A DNA stretch of 64,000 nucleotides. Source: Methylotenera oryzisoli (GTDB lineage: Bacteria; Pseudomonadota; Gammaproteobacteria; Burkholderiales; Methylophilaceae). Under the pieces are notes generated by a model that saw nothing but the letters and a program-made list of their open reading frames with translations, ran no database searches and was not told the DNA's origin. A program made the position numbers and the translations under genes. The stretch spans positions 59,465 to 123,464 of the forward strand of contig NZ_PQVH01000009.1 of NCBI RefSeq assembly GCF_004661485.1, in the 5' to 3' direction. Shown here one piece after another: positions 26,788-34,627 of this stretch (its first letter is position 1; every line of letters begins with the position of its first letter).

Positions 26788-27726
26788 TTACAATGCTTCC
26801 ACGCTATATTCAACCGACATAGTATGCGTTCTATTTGGGCTAATGACCACAGAGTTTTCTAATGCATTGGCGGTTTCTACACAAACGGTTTTACGCCACT
26901 CGTCCGCATCACCCATATCTCCCATTGCATGTGCTTTCTCTGCACCTGGGCTCCATACAACGGTAGTATCACTGCCTGATTTACCCACGCGAATCAAACG
27001 GTTATAAACAGGATCGTGAATTAAACAGTCTGAATTGTGGTCTAGATAAACACGGTCAAACTCGCCATCAAACTTCAAGACATTATGTTCAACATAGCGC
27101 CTGTACTGACGTAATTTATCCGCATACAGGCAATCTTGCAGGCCTGTAACTCGAATATTGCCTACATCACTCACGTTCAGATAAGTGTGGAATGCTTCAC
27201 CAATTAAGAATGGATGGTCGGATTTATTGGTGGTAGCAAGATCAATTTTCAAACGCTTACCAATAGTCACCATCATGGTGAGCACATACGAGTAAGAAAG
27301 CTGTCTTTTCGCTTCTGGTGTTTCTATCATTTGCAACACGATGCGCGTTGCACCTGTTTCTGTTGAATCTACATCCACTAATTGCCATGGAATCACCCGG
27401 GCAAAGCCATGCGGGCATAATGTGCTATCGGTTGGATGCGCACCAAACCAAGGCCAGCAAATAGGCACACCACCGCGTATCGAGCGACCCTTTACATAGC
27501 GCGCATGGTCAGAAAGCCACAGCACAGGCTGTTTTTCTGTTTTAGGCTGCCATTGCATGACATGGCCGCCTTGCAACGCGATTTTGGCTGTCGCTAATGG
27601 ATTGTCTATCTCTAAATATTGCAGACCCGCTTCATCTTCAGTGACAGTCACATGAGGGTGCAGCGTTGAACAGCCCTGCCCGTCTCTCTTTCTAAAGATA
27701 TGGTCTTCTAGTGAATCTAATGTCAT
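26788..27726 (-). CDS. D-hexose-6-phosphate mutarotase (YeaD family)
   Basis: An aldose 1-epimerase-like enzyme of 312 residues. Family blocks include LQGGHVMQWQP near 52, SIRGGVPICWPWFG near 82, HGFARVIPWQL near 106 with the probable catalytic His, FLIGEAFHTYLNV near 181 and VVWSPGAEKAHAMGDM near 258; the catalytic Glu is expected in the VCVETAN block. It interconverts alpha and beta anomers of glucose-6-phosphate. AAGGTAATGT precedes the ATG. ilvD lies 62 bp upstream on the same strand. Confidence 0.9.
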   Translation of the reverse strand: MTLDSLEDHIFRKRDGQGCSTLHPHVTVTEDEAGLQYLEIDNPLATAKIALQGGHVMQWQPKTEKQPVLWLSDHARYVKGRSIRGGVPICWPWFGAHPTDSTLCPHGFARVIPWQLVDVDSTETGATRIVLQMIETPEAKRQLSYSYVLTMMVTIGKRLKIDLATTNKSDHPFLIGEAFHTYLNVSDVGNIRVTGLQDCLYADKLRQYRRYVEHNVLKFDGEFDRVYLDHNSDCLIHDPVYNRLIRVGKSGSDTTVVWSPGAEKAHAMGDMGDADEWRKTVCVETANALENSVVISPNRTHTMSVEYSVEAL

Positions 27727-27788
27727 ACATTACCTTATCAATTGCTCACTTTAGGTGTTATTTACAAAGTGATTGTAATCTGAATAAA

Positions 27789-29639
27789 TTATTTCTCAAT
27801 TTGAGAAACATCACGCACTGCACCACGTGCAGCACTGGTACTCATTGCCGCATAGGCACGCAATGCTGGTGAAACCGCTCTTTCACGGTTAACCGGCTTC
27901 CAGGCGTCTTTGCCTTTATCTTCCATTTTTGCGCGACGGTGCGCCATTTCTTCATCACTAATCACTAAATGAATGGTACGGTTTGGAATATCAATTTCAA
28001 TCGTGTCGTTTTCTTGCACTAGGCCGATGGCGCCGCCTTCAGCTGCTTCTGGTGAGGCATGACCGATACTCAAGCCAGACGTGCCGCCAGAAAAACGCCC
28101 ATCAGTCAGCAACGCACATGCCTTGCCTAAACCTTTAGACTTTAAGTATGAAGTTGGGTACAGCATTTCCTGCATGCCAGGACCACCGCGAGGGCCTTCG
28201 TAGCGAATCACCACTACATCGCCCGCTACAATTTTATCGGCAAGAATTGCTTCTACTGAAGCGTCTTGGCTCTCAAAAATACGTGCACGGCCAGTAAATT
28301 TCAAAATACTGTCATCCACACCCGCAGTTTTTACAATACAGCCATCTAGTGCAATGTTGCCGTACAACACTGCCAAACCGCCATCTTGTGAGTAAGCATG
28401 GGCTTTATCACGGATACAGCCTTCGCTTCTGTCGTCATCTAGCGTTGGGTAAAGCATACTTTGAGAAAACGCGATGGTGGTTGAAATGCCACCAGGCGCT
28501 GCACGGAAAAACTTCTTCACATCTTCGTTTTGCGTGACTTTAATGTCCCACTCATTCAGCGCATCACCCAAGCTTGGGCTATGGACCATTGGCGTATCAC
28601 GGTGAATCACACCCGCACGATCAAGCTCACCTAAAATACCCATCACGCCACCCGCACGGTGCACGTCTTCCATATGGTATTTCGCGGTTGCTGGTGCCAC
28701 TTTACTTACACACGGCACTTTGCGTGAAATGCGGTCAATATCACTCATGGTGAAATCCAAACCAGCTTCATGTGCTGCTGCCAGTAAATGCAATACTGTA
28801 TTGGTAGAACCACCCATTGCCACATCTAAACTCATTGCGTTCTCAAACGCCTTCATGTTGGCGATGCTACGTGGTAATACGGTGTAGTCATCTTTCTCGT
28901 AGTGACGTTTTGCAAGGTCTACAATCAAACGGCCTGCTTTAAGGAACAACTCTTTACGTGCCGCATGTGTGGCTAAGGTTGAGCCATTGCCTGGCAAGCT
29001 TAGGCCTAATGCTTCAGTTAAGCAGTTCATTGAGTTAGCGGTAAACATACCAGAACAAGAACCACAAGTTGGGCAAGCTGAACGCTCAATTGCATCAGCT
29101 TCTGCATCACTTACGTTACTATCTGCTGCAGCTACCATCGCATCCACAAGGTCTAGCTTATGCGTATTGCCGCCCCAGTTCACTTTACCGGCTTCCATTG
29201 GGCCGCCAGATACAAATACCACCGGGATATTTAAACGCAAGGCTGCCATTAGCATGCCCGGTGTGATTTTGTCGCAGTTTGAAATACATACCAGCGCGTC
29301 TGCACAGTGCGCATTCACCATGTATTCAACGCTGTCTGCAATTAAATCACGGCTAGGCAAGCTGTAAAGCATGCCGCCATGCCCCATCGCGATACCATCA
29401 TCAACCGCAATGGTATTAAACTCTTTGGCCACGCCGCCTGCTTTTTCAATTTCGCGCGCAACTAATTGACCCATGTCTTTCAAATGCACGTGACCCGGCA
29501 CAAACTGGGTAAACGAGTTAGCAACGGCAATAATTGGTTTATCAAAGTCGCCGTCTTTCATGCCAGTCGCACGCCATAGTGCGCGCGCGCCCGCCATGTT
29601 GCGACCGTGAGTAGTGGTATGTGAACGATAAACTGGCAT
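27789..29639 (-). CDS. ilvD: Dihydroxy-acid dehydratase
   Basis: Iron-sulfur enzyme of valine, leucine and isoleucine synthesis, 616 residues, full length. Cluster cysteines lie in [12 protein letters not shown] near residue 122 and [14 protein letters not shown] near 195; [12 protein letters not shown] near 277, [15 protein letters not shown] near 487 and [20 protein letters not shown] near 511 are diagnostic. It is the last conserved gene before the integron. Confidence 0.97.
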   Translation of the reverse strand: MPVYRSHTTTHGRNMAGARALWRATGMKDGDFDKPIIAVANSFTQFVPGHVHLKDMGQLVAREIEKAGGVAKEFNTIAVDDGIAMGHGGMLYSLPSRDLIADSVEYMVNAHCADALVCISNCDKITPGMLMAALRLNIPVVFVSGGPMEAGKVNWGGNTHKLDLVDAMVAAADSNVSDAEADAIERSACPTCGSCSGMFTANSMNCLTEALGLSLPGNGSTLATHAARKELFLKAGRLIVDLAKRHYEKDDYTVLPRSIANMKAFENAMSLDVAMGGSTNTVLHLLAAAHEAGLDFTMSDIDRISRKVPCVSKVAPATAKYHMEDVHRAGGVMGILGELDRAGVIHRDTPMVHSPSLGDALNEWDIKVTQNEDVKKFFRAAPGGISTTIAFSQSMLYPTLDDDRSEGCIRDKAHAYSQDGGLAVLYGNIALDGCIVKTAGVDDSILKFTGRARIFESQDASVEAILADKIVAGDVVVIRYEGPRGGPGMQEMLYPTSYLKSKGLGKACALLTDGRFSGGTSGLSIGHASPEAAEGGAIGLVQENDTIEIDIPNRTIHLVISDEEMAHRRAKMEDKGKDAWKPVNRERAVSPALRAYAAMSTSAARGAVRDVSQIEK

Positions 29640-29771
29640 GATAAAAATCCGTAAATAAAGTGAATAAACAATAAAGTATGATTTTAGACTAGCTAGCGCA
29701 AACTAGCCAAAGAAAACTGTAAGAAACGTATGATTTGATTATGCAAAAGTACCAAAACCAACTTAAGCACG

Positions 29772-30755
29772 TTATAAAGTATCTAAGGGACTACTTACAC
29801 CATGTCCGCCTTTATTCAACACATGGGTATAAATCATCGTTGTACTCACATCAGAATGCCCCAGCAGCTCTTGCACTGTACGGATATCATAACCACCCTC
29901 AAGCAAATGTGTTGCAAAACTATGGCGAAAAGTATGGGGCGTTGCCAACTTCGTCATCCCAGTCAGATTGACTGCTTTTTTAACCGCACGTTGCACTGTT
30001 TTTTCATCTACATGATGACGCCTCACTTTGTTAGACTGCGGATCTATGGACAATTTAACAGACGGAAACACGTATTGCCACGCCCAAGCACTACCCGCGT
30101 TGGGGTACTTTCTATCCAACGCCATCGGCATGAATACTTCACCATAACCTGCGTTCGAATCTTCGTTATGCAACGCCTGCACTTTTAATAAATGCTGCTT
30201 TAAAGGTTCAATCAAACTAACAGGTAACATCGTCACTCTATCTTTAAAGCCCTTACCCTCACGCACTAAAATCTCACGCCGCGCCAAATCAACATCCTTA
30301 ACGCGTAAACGCAAACACTCCATCACCCGCAAACCACTACCATAAAGCAAACTCGCAATTAACCACATCGTGCCATCCAATCTATTCAGCACCGCCTGCA
30401 CCTCATCTCTTGTCAGCACAACGGGCAAACGCTTTGGCACTTTTGCCTGCGTAACATTATCTAACCACGGCAATTCAATCCCTAACACTTCTTTGTATAA
30501 AAATAACAAAGCGCTTTTTGCCTGATTCTGTGTGCTTGCAGAAACATTACGTGAAACCGCTAAAAAGCTAAGAAACGCCTCCACTTCAACCGCACCCATC
30601 TCCTTAGGATGACGCTTGCCATGATGAAAAATATAGCGTTTAATCCAATCTAGATATGCCTGCTCTGTACGACGGCTGTAATGTTTCACCCGAATACGCG
30701 CTGCCACTTGATCTAACAGTTTTGGCTCGGCATTTACCGCTGGTGTGTTTTCCAT
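29772..30755 (-). CDS. intI: Integron integrase (tyrosine recombinase, IntI type)
   Basis: A 327-residue tyrosine recombinase. All catalytic residues are present: Arg143 ([10 protein letters not shown]), Lys171 (GKGFKDR), His274 and Arg277 ([12 protein letters not shown]), His300 ([10 protein letters not shown]) and the nucleophile Tyr309. The extra patch unique to integron integrases is clear: [20 protein letters not shown] at residues 212-231, which separates it from phage and XerCD recombinases. It should insert and excise circular cassettes between attI and attC. No LexA box (CTGT-N8-ACAG) was found upstream, so SOS control as in many IntI genes is not supported here. Confidence 0.95.
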   Translation of the reverse strand: MENTPAVNAEPKLLDQVAARIRVKHYSRRTEQAYLDWIKRYIFHHGKRHPKEMGAVEVEAFLSFLAVSRNVSASTQNQAKSALLFLYKEVLGIELPWLDNVTQAKVPKRLPVVLTRDEVQAVLNRLDGTMWLIASLLYGSGLRVMECLRLRVKDVDLARREILVREGKGFKDRVTMLPVSLIEPLKQHLLKVQALHNEDSNAGYGEVFMPMALDRKYPNAGSAWAWQYVFPSVKLSIDPQSNKVRRHHVDEKTVQRAVKKAVNLTGMTKLATPHTFRHSFATHLLEGGYDIRTVQELLGHSDVSTTMIYTHVLNKGGHGVSSPLDTL

Positions 30756-30798
30756 ACAAACTCACTAAAAAAATGGTGCTATAAAAACGAATTAACAA

Positions 30799-30827
30799 TT
30801 GATTTTATTATGTATTTAAAATATTAC
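30799..30827 (+). promoter_or_regulatory. Candidate cassette promoter (Pc)
   Basis: TTGATT (30799-30804) and TATTAC (30822-30827) are separated by exactly 17 bases and point into the cassette array. Each box matches four of six consensus positions. Position and direction fit a Pc promoter driving the first cassettes. Confidence 0.4.
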
Positions 30828-30892
30828 TACAGATTAGACACCTGCCTCACTAAATTTTTAGAGACGGATTTGGGGTCTACTTTACGTTAGGG
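30828..30892 (+). other. attI-like recombination region
   Basis: The last 65 bases before the first cassette end in ACGTTAGGG. GTTAGGG (30886-30892) is the GTTRRRY simple-site core, cut between G30886 and T30887, where the first cassette begins. The left limit is uncertain because attI sites have no fixed motif beyond this core. Confidence 0.6.
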
Positions 30893-30897
30893 GCATA

Positions 30898-31251
30898 ATG
30901 TTTCGAGCACCTTTCTTATTTTTTCTGCTCTGCTTTACTAGCCTAGCGTGTTTTGCTAATGAGTCTATTTGCACCAAGCTTGCAGGCGAAGCTGAGTCTT
31001 CAGGTATTATTTATTATCCATCAGCCGAAGCTAAGGTAATTGGAAGCGGAAAAGTTGGTTTTTATAGCTCCCCAAATGCCGAGTGTAAAATTAAAGGTGT
31101 GTTTGTTGTTAAGGGTAATTATTTAACCGTATACAAATCATACAAAGGCTGGGTTAATGTAATGTATGTGGCAAAGGATGGAGAAGATTTCATTGGTTGG
31201 CTACCAGAAAGCAAAGTTAAAATTGTGGGGCAATATGGCCGTAACCCCTAA
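30898..31251 (+). CDS. Cassette 1: secreted SH3-like domain protein, copy 1
   Basis: A 117-residue protein with a signal peptide (FLFFLLCFTSLACFA, cleavage near residue 20). A small beta-rich domain follows with GKVGFYSSPNAECKIKG, VFVVKGNYLTVYKSYKGW and VNVMYV...GWLPESKVK, the pattern of bacterial SH3-like domains. It probably acts in the periplasm or cell envelope. The ATG is preceded by AGGGG, which belongs to the cassette's own first bases next to the recombination point and would serve as the ribosome-binding site. The stop codon TAA lies inside the R'' box of its attC. The next cassette encodes the identical protein. Confidence 0.8.
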   Translation: MFRAPFLFFLLCFTSLACFANESICTKLAGEAESSGIIYYPSAEAKVIGSGKVGFYSSPNAECKIKGVFVVKGNYLTVYKSYKGWVNVMYVAKDGEDFIGWLPESKVKIVGQYGRNP

Positions 31252-31303
31252 CCCATTATTCAAGCGGGACGCCTAACGGCGCCCCTTAATTAAAACGTTA
31301 GGG
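31246..31303 (+). repeat. attC site 1 (58 bp)
   Basis: R'' CCCTAAC (31246-31252) is complementary to R' GTTAGGG (31297-31303). The inner arms are GGGACGCC and GGCGCCCC around TAAC, with one mismatch, flanked by CAAGC and TTAATT. Cleavage after G31297 separates cassettes 1 and 2. Confidence 0.85.
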
Positions 31304-31308
31304 GCATA

Positions 31309-31662
31309 ATGTTTCGAGCACCTTTCTTATTTTTTCTGCTCTGCTTTACTAGCCTAGCGTGTTTTGCTAATGAGTCTATTTGCACCAAGCTTGCAGGCGA
31401 AGCTGAGTCTTCAGGTATTATTTATTATCCATCAGCCGAAGCTAAGGTAATTGGAAGCGGAAAAGTTGGTTTTTATAGCTCCCCAAATGCCGAGTGTAAA
31501 ATTAAAGGTGTGTTTGTTGTTAAGGGTAATTATTTAACCGTATACAAATCATACAAAGGCTGGGTTAATGTAATGTATGTGGCAAAGGATGGAGAAGATT
31601 TCATTGGTTGGCTACCAGAAAGCAAAGTTAAAATTGTGGGGCAATATGGCCGCAACCCCTAA
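31309..31662 (+). CDS. Cassette 2: secreted SH3-like domain protein, copy 2
   Basis: This gene encodes exactly the same 117-residue protein as cassette 1. The whole 411-bp cassette (31298-31708) matches the first (30887-31297) at every base but one: T31242 corresponds to C31653, changing the Arg codon CGT to CGC near the end of the gene. The duplication is therefore recent, or kept uniform by recombination. It doubles the gene dosage at the promoter-proximal end of the array. Confidence 0.8.
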   Translation: MFRAPFLFFLLCFTSLACFANESICTKLAGEAESSGIIYYPSAEAKVIGSGKVGFYSSPNAECKIKGVFVVKGNYLTVYKSYKGWVNVMYVAKDGEDFIGWLPESKVKIVGQYGRNP

Positions 31663-31714
31663 CCCATTATTCAAGCGGGACGCCTAACGGCGCCCCTTAA
31701 TTAAAACGTTGGGG
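31657..31714 (+). repeat. attC site 2 (58 bp)
   Basis: Same sequence as attC site 1 except for the R' end, GTTGGGG (31708-31714), whose last six bases belong to the next cassette. R'' is CCCTAAC (31657-31663). Confidence 0.85.
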
Positions 31715-31735
31715 CACATAACCTAAGGAGAAAAA

Positions 31736-32275
31736 ATGCGTTATATGTTTGTCTGTCTGGTGTTAATCCTCGCACCATTTATGGCGTCAGCTGAGAACAT
31801 TGTGGCTCGTTCTTACACATTACAGAAACACGGAACATTAGAGTTAAAAGTACCAGAATCATGGGGCGACTCTATCACGCAACCACCCAGTGAACTGCCT
31901 CCTACAATTAAGTTATCACCTAAAAATGGGGCTCAGTTTACGATACTCGCCACTCCAATTTGGCTTGCTCAGGCAGACATAAAATCACCTACTCCAGATG
32001 AGCTGCGCGCTACTGTAAGGCAAGCTGCTGATATTGCGCTTCTGCAATCCATGGAAGACTCGATCGAAATAAAAGAACTCAAAGGACCTACCAACACTGG
32101 TTACTATTTTACGGCAACGGATCAAGCACCGCAGCCTGGGGAATTTAAACACCTTAATCAAGGAATAATTGCTGTTAAGGATCTACTAGTATCTTTCACG
32201 ATACTTACCAATGACGGTCAAGAGGCAATCGTGAAAGAGGCACTTTCTTTATTGTCATCAGCAGAGCGCCACTAA
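31736..32275 (+). CDS. Cassette 3: secreted protein of unknown function
   Basis: A 179-residue protein with a signal peptide (MRYMFVCLVLILAPFMASA, cleavage near 19). The mature part is predicted mixed alpha/beta, with LQKHGTLELKVPESWGD near 27-43, NGAQFTILATPIW near 64-76 and a final strand-turn-helix (VSFTILTNDGQEAIVKEA). The layout resembles small lipid- or PsbP-like periplasmic domains, but I assign no family. It has its own strong ribosome-binding site (AAGGAG, 8 nt before the ATG), unlike cassettes 1 and 2. Confidence 0.65.
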   Translation: MRYMFVCLVLILAPFMASAENIVARSYTLQKHGTLELKVPESWGDSITQPPSELPPTIKLSPKNGAQFTILATPIWLAQADIKSPTPDELRATVRQAADIALLQSMEDSIEIKELKGPTNTGYYFTATDQAPQPGEFKHLNQGIIAVKDLLVSFTILTNDGQEAIVKEALSLLSSAERH

Positions 32276-32281
32276 TCATGT

Positions 32282-32340
32282 GCCCAACCTATCCATCAAG
32301 CGGGGCGCCTAACGGCGCCCCTTAATTCAAACGGTTAGCA
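32282..32340 (+). repeat. attC site 3 (59 bp)
   Basis: R'' GCCCAAC (32282-32288), a perfect inner hairpin GGGGCGCC-TAAC-GGCGCCCC, then TTAATTCAAACG and R' GTTAGCA (32334-32340). It shares most of its core with sites 1 and 2. Confidence 0.8.
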
Positions 32341-32353
32341 AGCAAAACCATCC

Positions 32354-32998
32354 ATGTATGTCCCAAAGCATTTTGAAGAGTCAAGAGTTGATGTTCTTCA
32401 CGACTTAATTATTGCTCATCCGTTCTCGACGTTGGTCACCATGTCTTCTATAGGTATTAACGCAAATCACATTCCTTTGCACTTAATCCAAGAGGCTGGG
32501 CAATATGGAACATTGCAGGGGCATGTTGCACGAGCAAACCCAGTATGGAGTGACTTAGTAAACGATGTTGAGGCATTGGTTATATTCCAAGGTCCAAGCA
32601 GTTATATAACTCCATCGTGGTATCCAACAAAACAAGAACACGGCAAAGTAGTGCCTACATGGAATTATGTAACCGTCCATGCTTACGGCACACTCCGAGT
32701 GATTGATGACCCAACTTGGGTTAAAAACCAGCTTGAATCACTGACGACTCAACAGGAAGCCTCATTTGACAAACCTTGGGCAATTTCTGATGCTCCAGTT
32801 GAGTTTACCGATAAAATGATTGGCGCTATTGTTGGTATCGAAATATTGATTACTAAACTTATAGGCAAATGGAAAGTTAGCCAGAATCAACCTGCATTAA
32901 ACCAAGCAGGGATAGTTCAAGGCTTGGAGTCGCTTGGCAGGTCAGAAGCAGCAGAACTTGCCACTGTAGTTAAAATGGCGCAGCAAAATGCCCGCTAA
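32354..32998 (+). CDS. Cassette 4: FMN-binding PaiB-family protein
   Basis: A 214-residue protein matching the FMN_bind_2/PaiB family. It begins MYVPKHFEESRVDVLHDLI and carries ANHIPLHL near 37, LQGHVARANPVW near 53, VIFQGPSSYITPSWYPTKQE near 75, VPTWNYVTVHAYGTLRV near 103 and a C-terminal IVGIEILITKLIGKWKVSQN. Such proteins bind FMN and some are described as negative regulators of sporulation and protease genes in Bacillus; enzymatic roles are also possible. Its stop codon lies in the R'' box of the following attC, as usual for cassette genes. Confidence 0.88.
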   Translation: MYVPKHFEESRVDVLHDLIIAHPFSTLVTMSSIGINANHIPLHLIQEAGQYGTLQGHVARANPVWSDLVNDVEALVIFQGPSSYITPSWYPTKQEHGKVVPTWNYVTVHAYGTLRVIDDPTWVKNQLESLTTQQEASFDKPWAISDAPVEFTDKMIGAIVGIEILITKLIGKWKVSQNQPALNQAGIVQGLESLGRSEAAELATVVKMAQQNAR

Positions 32999-33051
32999 CC
33001 CATCATTCAAGCGGGGCTACTAAAGCGTGCACCTTATGTCAAACGCTAGGT
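32993..33051 (+). repeat. attC site 4, degenerate
   Basis: CGCTAAC (32993-32999) and the following CCATCATTCAAGCGGGGC match sites 1-3, but the inner arms have decayed and R' reads GCTAGGT (33045-33051), with C for the first T of GTTRRRY. Recombination here may be weak or lost. Confidence 0.6.
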
Positions 33052-33060
33052 CGCGTAGAT

Positions 33061-33717
33061 ATGACTAGAATGACTACCAAGTCAGCTAAGAGAGAAAAAA
33101 CCAGGGTAGTGGCCACCCCAAACCCCTATGTAATGGTTGTTTTCACGGCAGTCATTGCAGGTATCTTTTCAATTATCGGCAGTTACTACACAGCTGATTT
33201 TCAAACAAGGGAGGTTATTGCACAGAAGCAGTTTGAGAATCGTATGTTGGCCTACACTGCATTCCTTGAAAATACAGATCATACTAAGGCGCCTGCTATT
33301 AGCCAAATACTCACCATCGGCTCCATGGCGGACCATTTAGCCACAGATGGAGAAATTCAGGAGTTTGAAGATCGAACTGCGCATTTTTTGAAGAATTACA
33401 GCTCGCAAGATATCTTTTGGCAACTCAATGCCGATCTGAATAGTCTTCGGTTACAAGGCACTCCAAGAGTCGCAGAAATATGCGACGATATCTTGAAGTC
33501 TCTCCTTCTTAGAGATGATGAAATTATCTGGAGTAAGTACCCTGCTAAACTCGTGGCCGCTCTTAACAGTTGGAATAGTGCTCAAGATAAAGGACAAGCC
33601 TATGGCTGGACCGAACGGGTATCGTCAGATGAACGGCTAATGATTGTGATAATCTCGAAACTCAACCAAGCACTTATTGACCAACTTAGAAAAGAAATAC
33701 ATGGTGAGTCGACTTAA
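33061..33717 (+). CDS. Cassette 5: membrane-anchored protein of unknown function
   Basis: A 218-residue protein with a basic N terminus (TKSAKREKTR) and one membrane helix (VMVVFTAVIAGIFSIIGSYY, about residues 24-43). A soluble, mostly helical domain follows, with TREVIAQKQFENRMLAYTAF near 49 and DFQ/RT-rich helices. It resembles small single-pass proteins often found in accessory islands, but no family is recognised and no function is proposed. There is no good ribosome-binding site before either ATG (33061, 33070). Its TAA stop overlaps the next degenerate attC. Confidence 0.6.
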   Translation: MTRMTTKSAKREKTRVVATPNPYVMVVFTAVIAGIFSIIGSYYTADFQTREVIAQKQFENRMLAYTAFLENTDHTKAPAISQILTIGSMADHLATDGEIQEFEDRTAHFLKNYSSQDIFWQLNADLNSLRLQGTPRVAEICDDILKSLLLRDDEIIWSKYPAKLVAALNSWNSAQDKGQAYGWTERVSSDERLMIVIISKLNQALIDQLRKEIHGEST

Positions 33718-33762
33718 CTTTCTGCTCCACGAGCAGTTAGCCTTTGAACTACAACTTTAGGC
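33712..33762 (+). repeat. attC site 5, strongly degenerate
   Basis: ACTTAAC (33712-33718) fits the R'' consensus RYYYAAC and covers the stop codon of cassette 5. A perfect CTGCTC / GAGCAG hairpin (33722-33736) follows, then TTTAGGC (33756-33762), which differs from GTTRRRY only at the crossover G. The sequence between is unlike sites 1-3, so this may be a decayed or unrelated attC. Confidence 0.4.
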
Positions 33763-33776
33763 AAAAGGAGTCACAA

Positions 33777-34172
33777 TTGGATTTACAGGATACAACAATA
33801 AAATTAGCTCATCCAGGCAAGAGATTTCAAGGTCAGTTTATTGATGCAATACTTGCTTACATTCTGGCAATTATTCCCTTTTATTTGCTACACACAACTA
33901 TTGGGAAAGAGGCTTCTATTTTTATCGCAGTAACAATAGCTGTGACTTATTTCCTCCTTTCCGATGCACTACCGAATGGTCAAAGTATTGGGAAAATTCT
34001 GTTAAAAATAAAAGTGGTACATAAGAAAACAATGGCACCATGTTCCTTAGTTCAGTCATTTCTTCGAAACATTACTTTTCCATTGGGTATTTTTGATTGG
34101 TTCTTTATCTTTTTTGGATCACATCGTAGGCTAGGTGATTTTATGGCATCTACAGTGGTAATAAAAATTTGA
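33777..34172 (+). CDS. Cassette 6: RDD-family membrane protein
   Basis: A 131-residue protein with three or four membrane segments. It shows the RDD pattern: GKRFQGQFIDAILAYILA in the first helix, then DALPNGQSIGKILLKIKVV, and RRLGDFMASTVVIKI at the end, where RRxxD is typical. RDD proteins are small channel- or carrier-like proteins of mostly unknown role. I start at TTG 33777 because AAAGGAG lies 6 nt upstream; a longer frame from TTG 33744 would overlap the attC-like site. Confidence 0.72.
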   Translation: MDLQDTTIKLAHPGKRFQGQFIDAILAYILAIIPFYLLHTTIGKEASIFIAVTIAVTYFLLSDALPNGQSIGKILLKIKVVHKKTMAPCSLVQSFLRNITFPLGIFDWFFIFFGSHRRLGDFMASTVVIKI

Positions 34173-34182
34173 TGCATCTCTT

Positions 34183-34248
34183 GCATAACCCATCACCCCC
34201 TGAGTTATACAATAATCCACATAAGCTGTTAAACTCAAAACGATAGGT
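34183..34248 (+). repeat. attC site 6, degenerate
   Basis: GCATAAC (34183-34189) followed by CCATCA echoes sites 1-4, and GATAGGT (34242-34248) stands at the R' position with A in place of the first T. Inner arms are poor. Confidence 0.45.
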
Positions 34249-34309
34249 CTTCTACAATAACTTCTCAGTTACATAACAACTAAGCTACATCATAAAAAAG
34301 GAAAGCAGC

Positions 34310-34609
34310 ATGGCAAAAAAAGTAATCATTCAGCATCCGGTTAATGGCCTCACTCGAAATGGCTACTATGGATATAGTTGGACATATCTTTTTTTTGGTT
34401 GGTTAGTGCCTTTATTTAGGGGTGAACTAGGCGTCGCCGCTCTGCATATGCTATTTACACTGTTCACTTTTGGTTTATGGCAACTGATTGTTTCCTTTTT
34501 ATATAACAAACAGTACATGACGAGAATGTTAGAAAAAGGCTATGTGTTAAAAGACTCAGAGCAAACAATGGCTGAAGCCAGAGCATGCCTTAATATTGCA
34601 CCAGTATAA
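34310..34609 (+). CDS. Cassette 7: small membrane protein of unknown function
   Basis: A 99-residue protein with two membrane segments: YSWTYLFFGWLVPLFRGELG near 23-42 and ALHMLFTLFTFGLWQLIVSF near 44-63, then a polar tail with LYNKQYMTRMLEKGYVL. Proteins with the YSWTxLFFGxxVPLFRG pattern are widespread and uncharacterised (HrgC-like). AAAAAAGGAAAG precedes the ATG. No proper attC follows it, so it may be the oldest cassette or a host gene at the border. Confidence 0.65.
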   Translation: MAKKVIIQHPVNGLTRNGYYGYSWTYLFFGWLVPLFRGELGVAALHMLFTLFTFGLWQLIVSFLYNKQYMTRMLEKGYVLKDSEQTMAEARACLNIAPV

Positions 34610-34627
34610 TTTTTTATCGCCAACAGA

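Noticed and set aside
29772..30755. Phage or XerCD-type integrase
   Set aside because: The extra patch at residues 212-231 is specific to integron integrases, and no phage genes or tRNA target are nearby.
30887..31708. Duplicate cassette as a sequencing or assembly artefact
   Set aside because: The copies differ at one base and are joined exactly at crossover points, which an artefact would not be expected to produce; long reads would settle it.
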